Origin: Euprymna scolopes
Taxonomy: Eukaryota; Mollusca; Cephalopoda; Sepiida; Sepiolidae
DNA: 64,000 nt
Reading direction: 5' to 3'
NCBI GenBank assembly: GCA_024364805.1
Contig: CM044504.1
Location: forward strand, 106,493,205 to 106,557,204
Shown here: piece after piece, positions 38,515 through 52,000 of the stretch
Position numbering within the stretch: position 1 is the first letter of the stretch
How the letters are laid out: each line of letters opens with the position of its first letter
Notes under the pieces: generated by a model
What the model saw: only the letters and a program-made list of their open reading frames with translations
Database searches by the model: none
What the model was told of the DNA's origin: nothing
Translations under genes and position numbers: made by a program

Positions 38515-41500
38515 GTAGAAAACAAGATAGCAGCCAGTAGTAGATAGCAATTAAAAAATAAACAACAAAGAACTGGAAATGATTCGATGTGAGTTGTTTT
38601 GGTTCTTTGTGGATTTTATTTGTTGCATCGTTATATAGTTTTCTTTTTCTGATGGTTTTACGGAGGAAATATCCAGTATTAGTTGTTACCCACCCCCACC
38701 CCACTCCACTCCTGAACAAAACAGATTTGTAAAGGTACCAGGTACCAAAGGTTCATAAGACCAATAAGATCTTGTACTTCGGAAACTATCAAAATTGTTA
38801 CATATATATATATGCACTCACACTAACTCTCAAAATATGGAACTGATTGTTATGCAATTTATAACAGGAATTTAATAATATCCATGAAACTTTATACTTT
38901 TTTTTGTTTTTTTCTTATAAAGAGTTCTTTAGGAAACTGCCGGCCAAACAAGTATTTTTGCCTTTGATTTCGATATAATTGTTGAACTATAAGCAAAAAA
39001 CATAACTCAACAGATTCCAAAAATGTTATACAATTGCAATAATTTTTTACGTCACTATTTGGAGAATTAACTCAACGAAACTATGGCTTTTATAAGCACA
39101 CACACTTTCAGCTGATTGCAATCTATTTTGAATCAGTTTCTCCTAATCAATATGGTTTTGATTGCATAACAATAAAATTATACAACAATAGTTCTAATAT
39201 GAACTGCACCAACGTTGATATTCAAATGACATCCAGATTGAGAGTGAAAGTGTTTGCTGCTTTTTCAGTTTTCTGCTTGAAATGTCATCAGAAACCGATC
39301 AAATTGTTCCTCTCTCATTTTATGAATTCACTCAATAAATTATATAATTTATAGGGGGCATACACTTCAAATTTGGTACCATAGCGATCGTCAATAGTTT
39401 GAAGGAATTTAAATCAGAGCCAGATCAACTCGCATGCAGTAGAACCCTGGCTCCAGGATACGTTTTTCTCAGGTTACGATGTGGAATACGATGTTTTTCC
39501 AGCCCCTGGTTACGGTATTTGCTCCACTTTACAGTGTTATTTATAATGCTATTTGATTATATACATGTGTATTATATACTATATTATGTTTTTTTTTTAC
39601 TAATTTTTAATGCTGTATCCTGGGGTTCTAGTATAAGTGTGCATACGAGTCAATCTTGATCCAAGACAGTTCCATCAATTCCACCCTATTGAAAATGGAT
39701 CCATTCTTGTTTACTTTATACTCTGACTGATATTTTCTTTTTCTTCCATTTTTTTTTTTTGTTTTTTAGTCACCTTCGGAATGACTAGCCCATCCATGTA
39801 TTACTACACCAAAGCCATGACTGATCTGTTTGTCGATTCCACCTATAGTGGTGGCGGCAGTTTCAGGACCATTAACACCGTTGCTGATTTCTGGAAAGTA
39901 AGTAGATTTATCACTTATTAAGAGAAATTGCCCTCACGTTTTCACAATGTAGTATTACCAAAGTTGAGCTTGGTCAGTACTTAGATGAGTGACTATATTT
40001 GCCAAAAGTTGTTACAAAAATAATTAACATCATTCAAATAGTTCCAAACAGGCTTCGAAACCTGGTGATGCATTTTTTTTCTTCTTGCTGCCTCTTTCCT
40101 ACAGAAGAGATATTTTGAACCTGTCTCTGCTCTGTTGTTATTTTCATGGCAAATGCTCATCTGAGTTCCAATCTATGGTTTCGCCCTTGCCAAACTTTCA
40201 CAAAAAAAGTAGTAGCTACATTTGGTCAAGATCAAAGTGTAGTATCTGTTCTTCAGATGCTGCACTTCTATTTCTTGTTCTCTTTCGGTGGAGGAGAAAT
40301 CCTTCACGACTGAGACAATTTTTATTTTTGTACCTTTTCTCCACGTTAAAAAACGACCCTGGTGTCTAACTCTGTCCCGTGGGGAGGCATAGTAAATAGG
40401 TACAACCACAATCAGCAGTTTCCCCCTACTCTCTGTCTGTGCCTAAATCTAAATGCAGATTCCATGAACACAGCTTTTTTTCAAGAACTGCCTGCCTGTG
40501 GAACACTGTTCCATTAGCCTGCTTCCCAACTGACTACAGTATGGTAGCCTTCAAGTCTAATGTAAACAAGTTCTTGTAAAACTGTCCTCTAAAATAACCA
40601 AATTGTACCCAATCTACATCATTAACAATTACTACACTAACACCTTACATTCATTTATCCTTATACTCAAGTGGCCTTTGGTCTTGGTAAGTGGCAACTC
40701 CTTTGTAAAAAAAAAAAAAAAAATCATGCAGTGGATCAGCTATTTAAAATAAAGAAAGATCTCATAATATGTTGATTTAATACAAAATTGAAAATTAATT
40801 TATAAAAGTGATTTCTTTCCTTCAACTAATCATTTTTAAATGGTAAAAATAAAATTGTTTTTCTGTTTGATCCATCATAGCCCAATTATTTTTATAGTCA
40901 ATAAAAATTAGTTAGCATGTTTTTATTGGTTGTTAATAGGGCTGTGACAACAGAATATTATTTTCATTCTTTTGACTCTCGGGTATATATCCGACACAGT
41001 TAGACACGCTTAATCAACCGAGGACCACATCCGCCTATATAAAAACATATAAGATGTGAACAGATACACACTCAAGAGTCAAAACAATGAAAAGAATATG
41101 CTGTTATCACAGCCCTAGTTATCAAACATACATAAATTGATTAATATGTTAATTTTAACCATTCTGATACAATGACCCTAGTTTGGTTATTGAGTAATAT
41201 ATGTTTCAATGGGTTAAAATAGACTAAAATGCAATTTTTAGAGTAAAACATAAAAGCCATATGGATATATATGTTCTCATGTATTAAAAAACCTACCACA
41301 TAAAAATTAATGATACTACAAGTTTTATAGCAATATAACTATGCTCTATAAGGTTTATCTAATTTTTAAAATAAATATAATTTATGCATATTAGACTCGC
41401 TTGTATGAAGAAACTATTTTATCAACACCAAAAGAAAGTCGACTCAACCATGATTCTGTTGACTTTAATTATCTGTCCCTAATCAAATATAACATCATAG

Positions 41501-44500
41501 GTTTAATTGGTTTAAATAGGATTATAATACAAAACTCATTTGACATCTGTTCTAATTGTAGTTTACATTGAAAATTTTCACATTCAAATTCTGGGGTCTA
41601 TAGATTGTAACTATATATGGCACAATCACGTTGATACACCGGTTCCCGCCAGATCACCAAAGTTAAGCAATAATGAACCTGGCCAGTACCAGATGGGTGA
41701 CCATTTGGGAAGGCTAGGTGCTGTATATACTACGCTGAATCATAAGAAATTTCCAGACTGGTATTTGGAGCAGCATTAATTTACTGGGAGAGATGCACCC
41801 CCTAGTCTAAGTTAAAACGCATCTAGGAGAAGGTAACTCTGATGTTGTCAGCAGGACATCGGATGGCCATGGAGAAGGATAAATCTCTAGCAGATCAAAT
41901 GGTTCTATGGTATTAAGAGTTATGTTATTCAACTGCAGCTATGCGGATGATCTAAGGACAATGAATAGGTGCAAACAGGTGAGTCGGATGCCACTGCGCT
42001 GAGGAAGGTAATAGCAACCCACTCCATGTATTCTGCTAAGTTCAAAATCATGTGATGTCTTCAGAGAAATCGGACCAATAATTGACCAAAGCCTATGGAG
42101 AACACTAACCATGATTTCATCTATGACATGGAAAATGCCACAACACAAGAAGATTGTAATCAAACTATGATCCAATGCTTTTATAAACTTCAAAAAGTTT
42201 AAATTCTCAGACAGTAGTTTTATTAAATGAGTAGATCGCTCCCATGTCTGGTTTTTAAAATGTCTGAATCATTTCACAGCTTAAGAGCAAAACAACTTAA
42301 TATCTAATAATATTTGAAGTTATAAAGATGCTATACCACATGCTACCCTGCCTAGCAACAAACGACGACGCCAACGTTATTTTCGTGACTTTCTTCTTTG
42401 GCTGTGTCATTGTCTCTTATTGGTATCTGTGAAGGGGGGTGGGTGCATACAAATTCATAAGTATTAAAAAATAAAATTAAAAAAAAAAACACAAACTCTG
42501 ATACATTCTATAAATATCAGTTGTGTGTGACACCATTGATTCGCTAAACACTAATGTCCACATCTTAGTCGTCTGCCGAAGTCATATTGATCAGTTAGTG
42601 GATCAATTTATTTTCTCATAAATATCTCTCAATCTGGTCCAAACCACAACCAACCTTCGACTATATCAAACTGAAAAACTCCTCAACTCTTGCAAACCCA
42701 AGACTGTCTGTAAACTCTTTCTAACTATTGAAAACTCATTGGCACTCCTAAAACTGACCATAAATTAACTCTAAACATATTGACCTCCTTTGTCCCAATC
42801 ACCGCTACACCTTGATTAACAATCCTATTTTAGTTCCCTTTGTGTGCATTGGTGAATAACTTCCTATGCTTTTATTCTATTGATAAACCTATTTATTGTT
42901 GTATTTTTTCCTCTTTTTTTGTTTTTGTTTTTTACTTCATAACACTTTTGGGAGGAGGTGGAGAAACGTTGATAGTGTCACAAAGAACTTGTAGCATAAA
43001 AAGTGGTTTCCAAAATTACTGGATTCGGCATTGAATAACCTGAAAAGAGTTGATATGCCATAAAACAAAGCAACCTAACACCTAATAAAATTTTGTCTCC
43101 CTGTCTAGTTTGCCAAAGGTCCTCTGGTTGATGCCCTCTACTGGGAAAAATGGTACAACGAAGATCCCATTGTTGGTGGCGGCTACATCTACTATGAGAA
43201 CAAGCTTCTTGGATTACCCCGCATGCGCCAGCTAAAAGTCCGCAATGACTCCTGCCTTGTCCATCCCGATTTCAAAAGTTCTATTAAGCAATGTTTTGAT
43301 GACTATTCTGAAATCAATGAAGATCGATCAACAACAACTGGAAAACCGGCATTGATTGAAGAGGCGTAAGTTTCTTATTCTTTTGATTTTGTGTAGCCAT
43401 TGAAACATCATTTTCACTGTTGTGTCATACTTGAGTTTGAAATAATATTTCTATTGTATCTCACAATCATCTACCTGTATGAGAACCAAATATGTCCTAA
43501 AATGCAGTCCTGTTGCCACATCTGAGAAGGAGCTGTTCAGAGCATCCTTTCCTGCCTTGACAGGGCCCAAAACCAGCTGCAAAACCTAGTAGGTGAAAAC
43601 CTTTTCCTCTTCCTTACAACCTTTCTCTCACAGAAGAGATGTTGCAAGTCTATTTCAGCGCTATCATTATTTTCATGGCAAAAGCTCAACTGAACTTCAA
43701 TCTATGGTTCCTCCCCATGCAAAACATTCACAGCCAACACTCGTTTAGCTACAACCTCTGTTAACAATTTCCCCAACTCTCCATCTATGTCTAAATCTAA
43801 ACACAAGTTCCATGAACAAAGTCTCTTTTCTAAAACTTCTCTCTACCATACATCTGCTGCTGGTGGTCTTCAAGTCCAACGTAAATAAGTTCTTGTTGAA
43901 CTGTCTCCTTAAATAATCAAATTCTATGCCATTTCCACCACTACCAATCATTATGGTGTTGTCTCTTAATCAGCTTACAAGCGTTAACCCTTGAGTGGCT
44001 TCCAGGCCTTGATAAGTGGTGACTCCCTTGTAAAATTAAAGGATTTGCATATAGATTAGGAGAAAATTGTTTGGAGTCGGAAAAAGAAACATACGATTAA
44101 AAATACTTAAGCAAAAAAAATTATTATGAAATCATTGTGTACATTGCTCAGGTGTAGCCTTCGTAAAGTCTGCAATTTTATGACATCATACACTTTATTG
44201 AAATACGTTGAAAGTCAGGCTGCTGACATTGAATGATAAGTTTTTAAAAAAAGTTTTTAAAAAATTAAAAGTTGCAATTAAATAAAAAAGGGCACTTATC
44301 TAGCACTACTATGAAAAACAAAAATAAAGAAAAATCTGTACAATGTATGAACTTGTGACAAAAAGAAAATACCGTACACCAAAAATCATGTAAATTGATC
44401 AAAGTAGTTTTATTTTTTATAAAGGAAACCATTTTTAAAGTATTTTGAATTTTTCCAATGCCTTCCTACCCATATTAAGAATGGTTTTCTAATACCTTGC

Positions 44501-45944
44501 TAAAGTTTGCATTGTTTTTTGTTTTTTATTATTTTCCTTGTCTTTTCAAACTGTTTTCAAATTGGTGTTACGAAATCATCCCTTTTTGTTCAGTCATAAA
44601 ATTTGATTTTCTTATTTAAAAATAATACTACTTGAATAATTTACATGATTTGCAAACAAAATGTGTAGTTTGCAGTAAAGTCTACTCGTGCATTTGAATG
44701 CTAAAAGGCCAAAGTGATGTCCAGTATTTTTAACATCTGTGAGTGATAATTCCAATTTCCTTCTACTGTTACTTGTGCTGGAGACTAACACATTTTGAGT
44801 TGCTGAAGTTCTAAGTGACTCAATGATTGGTCAATTTAAAAGTTTTTGGACCAATTGAATGAGGTGACTTGAACTGTTAATAAAACAAGGGAGACCATCT
44901 ACAATGTTATATTTCTTCTATTAGGCCAATGACCTGAAAGATAAAACTTTCAGATCATGAATGCATAAGTTCAGTCATCATGACAATGCAATTTGCAATC
45001 CCCTCTGATTCATTCAGGCAGAATAAAAAATAGAAGCCACTACTTTTGGAACATCCCTTATATATATTTTCTTATAATAGGATTTATTATTATTATTACT
45101 ATTATTATTATTATTATTATTATATTTTCACCCCAAACAAGGCACAGTGTCACTTTGAAGTAGGGGGCTACTATCGAGGATATAAGTTGCAGGGATATTA
45201 TCAAGAGAGATGAGCAGTAAGATGTCTGTTCACATTACACTTGAATTTCTGCATGTCAGTACAGTTAGGAAACCAGAATCACAGAAGGGAGTTCCAAAGT
45301 TTAGCAGTTCTGGGGAATAAACTATTGGAGTAGAAGGCTTTCTTACGTCTAGGGATCTGTACTGTGAAGGGGTGGGATTTAGCTGCTTGTTGAGTTTTTG
45401 GGGGGTATTATACAAATATATATTTGAGATTTAGCTGCTTATTGGGTTTATTATACAAATATATTTGTTTATTATACAAAACTAGTTTAACATATAGTTT
45501 AATGAAAGATTTAACATTCAAATTTTGAATTTTAAAAATTTCTCTTTAGGGAAAAAATAGCAGCCATAACTTGCAAATGCTCAGTTATCATTTTTATGTG
45601 TCTGAATCAGTTATGATTGGATTTAAGATTATGCTTGCAATGTAGGATTGGGTCTCCTGATTCATTTGAAATATTATAACTCCTAATAATAATATTTCAA
45701 ATGTACTCTTTGTCTTACATAGAATAATAAAAATCTTTTGATTTGAAATTCAAACATTTCACGTCATAAATTTTTTAAATTCATTGAATGACTAAAATTT
45801 GATTTATTTGCTCTATCTTGTATCTCGAGCAATTCTTATTTAGGTGGGATAGTACTTATAGAATATTACTGCCAGTAATATCTTGTAAAACTTATAATCG
45901 CAGGTTTCCATACCAGTTGATTGTTAGATAATTTTATTCTGAAG

Positions 45945-46007
<63 letters not shown>

Positions 46008-49000
46008 TGTAATATATATATTTGTGTGTGTATGTATATATAAATTTAAGGAGACATTTTTTCTGCTTTTCTATTTGTAGATATGTGTATCAAACTAAGA
46101 AGGAATTGGATGGAACCAGCTATTGGGGTCAGCTTACCACGTACGGCGGTGGAGGTTATGTGCAAAACCTCAGTAAGACAAAGAATGAAACAACCAGAAT
46201 TATTGATGCTCTGTTTGACAATTTGTGGATTGACCGTGGAACCAGGGTTGTTTTTATTGACTTCACCGTATATAATGCCAACATTAACCTCTTTTGTGTT
46301 GTAAGGTAATTTTAATCTTAATGATGTATCACCCTTTATGTAAAACAAACAAATAACAAAAACTGTTACAAATCATTTATAGTTGATATTTATTTTCAAT
46401 CTAGTACATATGTATCATCGTAATGTTGGAATGATTAATTGGAATTGAGAATGGCAAAAAATGAGAACATTTTGAAGTATAGAAACCAATTTTAGGATCT
46501 GAAAAATTTGTGCCTATTTTCCTTTTTATTTTGTCTGCTTTTGTTACAAAACTTAATTTTTCATTGCTGGTACTAATGATAAAATGATAAATATTTTAAA
46601 CTACCAATCAAAGTATTCATTGTAAAGATCAACCCCCACAATTCTGTTTTAATTGAGAATGCTATGGGTGTAAATATGAAAGTACAAACATCGTATTTCA
46701 TTTGTATACTAGAAAAAATGTGACTTGTTGGGTCAACCATTCGGCTTGGATTAGATTGTTTCAGTTTGCAAAATCGGTTAAATATAAAAAGATAAAATTC
46801 CAAATTAGGCTCTTTCTCCCTTACTCTCTCATTCTTTCACTCTTTCTCGCTCTCGCTCTCTCTCTCTCTCTCTCACACACACCAGCTTTTGATTAACTAG
46901 TATTATTACTCGTGGTGGTATTCCCTTTTGTTCATAATGGACTATTTTAATCTTTTTATTCTTTCTTTTCTTTTGCCGTTAATAGTGTGTGAAATAGTTA
47001 GGATAGTGGGAGCAAGAGTGTTATACACTGCATAATATAAGAGTGGACGAGGGGGAGGGTCTAATAACATACTGTGAGAGAGTGAAGGACACTTAGTAAG
47101 ATAAAGATGAAAACAACAACTAATAAAGATGAGAATAATAGTTTGAAATAAAAATAAATTATTATATATAATGCTCATCTCAAAAATGAATTCCAATTAA
47201 GGAATAATATATGTACTTAGTAAGAGATGTGTCAATTGGTGAGTTAATAGTAAATCATGACTAGGGCTAGGACAACAGCATATTCTTTTCATTGTTTTGA
47301 CTCTCAAGTGTGTATCTTTTGATATCTTATATGTTTTTATATAGAGTGACGTGGTTTTTGGTTGATTAACCGTGTCTGTGTCAGATATATACTCGAGAGT
47401 CAAAACAAAAGAATATTCTGTTGTCATAGTCCTAATCATGACTAATTAGAACAGCTAAAAGGGAATTATTTATCTGTCTCCCACAGCAGGATGATGTGAC
47501 ACAAACATCGGAAAGTATGATTTGAAAAATAAGCGCCCTAGAGAAAAAATACTTTGACCTGATGCCTGAGCAACCCTGTTGGCATGGTTTTCTCAAGCAT
47601 AACTGAATTCTTAAGGAATATTTTAGTTTTTGTGTGATTAAAATATATAAAATTAGACATTTTAGACTGTTAAAAACATAAAATTTATAGCCTGTTGACT
47701 TTGAATGAGTGCTTTTAGAGTAAATGTGGTATTGGTATGACTAATCCCTAACTGTGTATTGAACGAATAACATAATACTTAGTTCACTGTACCTTATCAT
47801 AACACAGGTCCATACAAAATTTCAGTCAGATCTGCTCAGTATTTTCTGAGAAAAGTTAATCGGACAGACAGAGTAAGAGAAATATAATATAGAAATAGAA
47901 GCCTTAAGGAAACAAACGTTGATTAACTGGACTTTAATAGAATAATAGATGTATGGATAATAAACAAATTTTTTTTTTTTTTTCTAGAAAAATTTTAGAT
48001 TTGTTTTATATTTTCTCTTTCAGATTAGTTGTAGAATTCCCACCAACAGGAGGTGCTCTTTCATCTGTTCAATTCAGCACCGTAAAACTCATTCGCTATG
48101 TTAACAGTTTGGACTATTTCGTTATGGCATGTGAAGCCATCTTTGTCCTGTTCATCTTCTATTACATTATTGAAGAAACCATTGAGGTATGGTGGCCTTT
48201 AATGTAACTTTTGTCTTCTTTGCATGGGTTGAATATCTTTGGCTAAAATTTAAACCAAATTATGTAATCTATACGAAAATCAAAGCTGTTTCATTATTTA
48301 GATAGTAAATGGTTTACAAGTTTGGAATGCTTATAAAAAACATTGATGTATGGTGGCCTTTAAAGTAACTTTCATGGTCCTATGATTTCCTAGCAAGGTT
48401 ACTCAGCATCGCTCAAAGTTTTAATTTCTGTAAATTATAAAGATTTCCTCCCCAAAAATGGTGCTTGGATATTTAAAACATCAAAACAATATATTTTAAA
48501 TAAAAACATGTCAAAATTAGTAAAAATTACAAAAAATTATCAAGTAAAAAATCTGCTAGAACTATTTTTTACAAAAAGAAATTGTTATCGATCCGCCATT
48601 TTCTAATTTGAAATAGTGAAAGTGAAATGAAAACAAGGGAGATAAGTCAGTTATGGATATGGCTGCAATAGACATAACCGAGAAAATTGCATTATTCAAT
48701 AAATTTTATTTTTTCTTGTAATTATTTTTGCTGCTAAGTAGCCAAATAAAGTAATATAATTTTAAGTTCTCTCCCTTGTTTAAGAGCTCTCTTGTAACTA
48801 TAAATAGTTATCTATATTTGTATCGGTTCTTATTATAAAGCTCCATAAGCTAATTTGTGTGCATGATTGTTTTATTTATTTATTATTTTTCACAGATCAA
48901 GAAACACAAGTTTGCCTACTTTAAAGGATTCTGGAACATTCTTGACATGCTAGTTATCTTCATCGCTACATTGTGTATCGCATTTAACGTCTACCGAACC

Positions 49001-52000
49001 ATCGCAGTCAGTGAAAAATTGAAATCGTTGCTTTCAAAAGGTGACATCTATGCCCAGTTTGAATTCCTTGCATTTTGCCAAGTGCAATTCAACAATGCGA
49101 TTGCCATCACAGTTTTCCTGGCATGGATTAAGGTAATTCTGCTGAAAAAATAAATCTTTTGTTTCCATTTCCAAAAGTAAAACTGACCTTTTCTTTTTTT
49201 AAACTCAAAAGTTGAAGAGCTAAAAAGACGGGAGTAGTATCTTAGATAAGAGAAAAATCCAGGTTGTCCGCGACGGTCGTACATCTAAACAATATGATAT
49301 AAATGCAGGAGTGCCTCAGGGGTCTATCCTTGGACCTCTATTGTTCCTAATATTCATTAATGACCTCCCAGTCAGATGGATATATAAAATTGTCTGTGAG
49401 ATAGGTATGTATGCTGATGACACCACACTCTATAACAGGAATGACAGGAAAACAAACGAACACATATCTAAAGAAATGGCAAAAACACTAGAGGATGACC
49501 TCCAATCTGTAGTGGAGTGGGGACAAAAATGGATGGTCACAGTCAATGCTGCCAAGATTAAACTGGTTTCCTTCAATAATTACAAGAAACCTTCTCTGCC
49601 ACCAATAGCAATGGCCAGTGACTCTTTATCTGAGAGTACATCTTTCAAACTGCTTGGCCTAACGTTCACAGGAAACATGAGTTGGAACAATTACATTGAA
49701 AGCAATGCCAGGGCCGCTGCGAAGAAGGTAGGCTCTCTCTACCGTGCTAGGCAACTACTAACACCCAAAAGTATCCTGTACCTCTATAAGGCCACCATTC
49801 ACCCATGTATGGAGTATTGCTGTCACATTTGGGCTGGTGCATCTGCTACTAGTCTCTCGCTCCTAGACAAGGTTCAAAAGAGAGTCGCCAATCTGATAGG
49901 CCCTGAACTGGCATCTAAGCTTCAGCCTCTGTCCCATCAACGAAATGTTGCATCCCTCTGCCTGTTCTACAAGTATTTTAATGGTGAATGCTCTGGCGAA
50001 CTGCAAACACTTGTGCCCCCACGATGTAGACACCCTCGACAAACCCGACAGGCAGCTAAATCCCACCCCCACATAGTAGAGATCCCTAGATGTAAAAGAT
50101 CTTTCGACTCCCCAGAACCGCTAGACTCTGGAATTCCATTCCAGGTCCCTGCTTCCCCAACTGTACTGACATGCAGAAGTTCAAGTGTAACGTGAACCGA
50201 CATCTTGCTGCCTAAATCCCAACATAGTACCCCAGTAGTTGTTGCCCCTGATAGTAGCCCCCTACACCAAAATTGCAATTTGCCTTGTTTGGGATGAAAA
50301 TGTAATTAAAAAAAAAAATCTTTAAAACAAGCAACTTTTTGTGCTTCAAAATTTATTTTTCTACATAGTCATCGTTCTAAATGCACTTTTGCCAGGAATT
50401 CAATAATGCATCTCCACTTCTGATGCACATCCAAAACAAGGGTTGTTTTCTTAGTCTCACACCATCAATATCTGCAATAGAGAGATTGAATTTTTATAAG
50501 TTCAGTCATCATGACAATGCAATTTGCAATCCCCTCTGATCCATTCAGGCAGGATAAAAAAAATTAGGAGGCATTACTTTTAGAACTCTCTTTATAATTA
50601 AAGTACTTATGATCCATACCCAATTTTACCCCTCCTTCCCGCATATGTTTTTCATAGTTCAAAGCAACTGTTTTTTTTTTCCTATTTTCCTTAGAAAGGT
50701 AAATCAATGTTTTCTTTATTTTTTTTTTCTAAGTGTTTGTTATCATGCATTAATCTTTTTTAATTGTAGTTGACTAATTTTAAAATTTCTGAAGCAACAA
50801 ATTTACTCTGACGTCACTGCCATTTCTACAGGAGAAACAGTTGCCTGGAAAACGTTTGGCTCTTGTCACTGATCTGTGTTGGATTATATTGTGAAAAATG
50901 ATTCAATTTAGCTGTCAGAAAAATACCATAAACAAAGCTGGGACCTAATTACAGCACAGTCATGCCTATCATTTTCATTTTACAGTTTGAATTAAAGTGG
51001 GTGGGGGTAGGGGGGTCATTAATCTCTAACAAAAAAGAATAATTTTAAAACTAATAATTAAAACTTAAAAATTTATTCCCGTTTGAGCTACATAAATTAT
51101 TTAGTTAAAAGAACACATACTCATGCTGGATTATTTTTCGCTCTTCACTTTTGACAAACATTTACACTTAATATTAGCAGCAGTACTTTCTTTTTTTCTC
51201 CAACAATAAAGATGAATGATAGCTATCCAAAATGTGCACTAACGATGTAGATCCAAAATGAAATTGGCTCCAGTGCAAAAAATCTGTCTCTTTTTATTCA
51301 ATCATTTTGGATTCTCAACAGTTGTTGTGTAGCAGTGGTCACAACATCAAATTGAATACATGTTGTGTAGCAGTAGGTGTGTTCGTCTATGACTGTTTAG
51401 CGTTGTGATCGTCTAATCCAGAGTTCATTGTGTGTGTATGTACATTTAAATACAGTTTATGACGAGACAAAAATATACATAAATACCTTTACAGCACAAA
51501 GGAGAAATAATACTTATTTGGGGTTTTACATTGGACAATAAAGAAACATATCTAGTCCATCTTTGGTCTTGGTTTGGCAAATCCTTGGAACACTGCAAAT
51601 GAAGATTTGTACAATTCGAAGGTCTTGGTGGTATTTACAGCAGCTTTATTTACTCAATGTTTCTCTCATTACAAAGCTACAATGCTGGTCCTAGACTTTT
51701 ACATTCCACATTTTCATTACTGTCTGTGAACTATCTTTCTCCCTCTGGCTACCAACTCAGTTTGCTCTCTCTGACTCCCAATTCTTGACTAACTAATACG
51801 TGTCTTTTCGAAGCTCTCTCCTAAGAACCATGTCATCTTAATTGACCTCTATGTCAGACTGTAAAGGTCAAATCTATTTTTAAATTGTTTGTGTTCTAAC
51901 ATTCTTTTTTATTAAAACATCTTAACATAAATAATTTTATCTGTAAATATTTATTTTGCTATAATAACATTCTTTCTGACATTTCATTTTTATAAATATT

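Larger units (their letters stand above)
49160..50594. mobile_element. mariner-type MITE split by a LINE
   Basis: Left part 49160-49244 ('ttccaaaagtaaaactgacc', 'aaagacgggagtag') and right part 50318-50594 ('taaaacaagcaactttttgt' to 'aggaggcattacttttagaa') together follow 32471-32759. The LINE between them is a later insertion. Confidence 0.75.

Noticed and set aside
41609-41732. Functional 5S rRNA gene
   Set aside because: Stem I and loop regions carry too many changes and an insertion, and SINE-like sequence follows directly.
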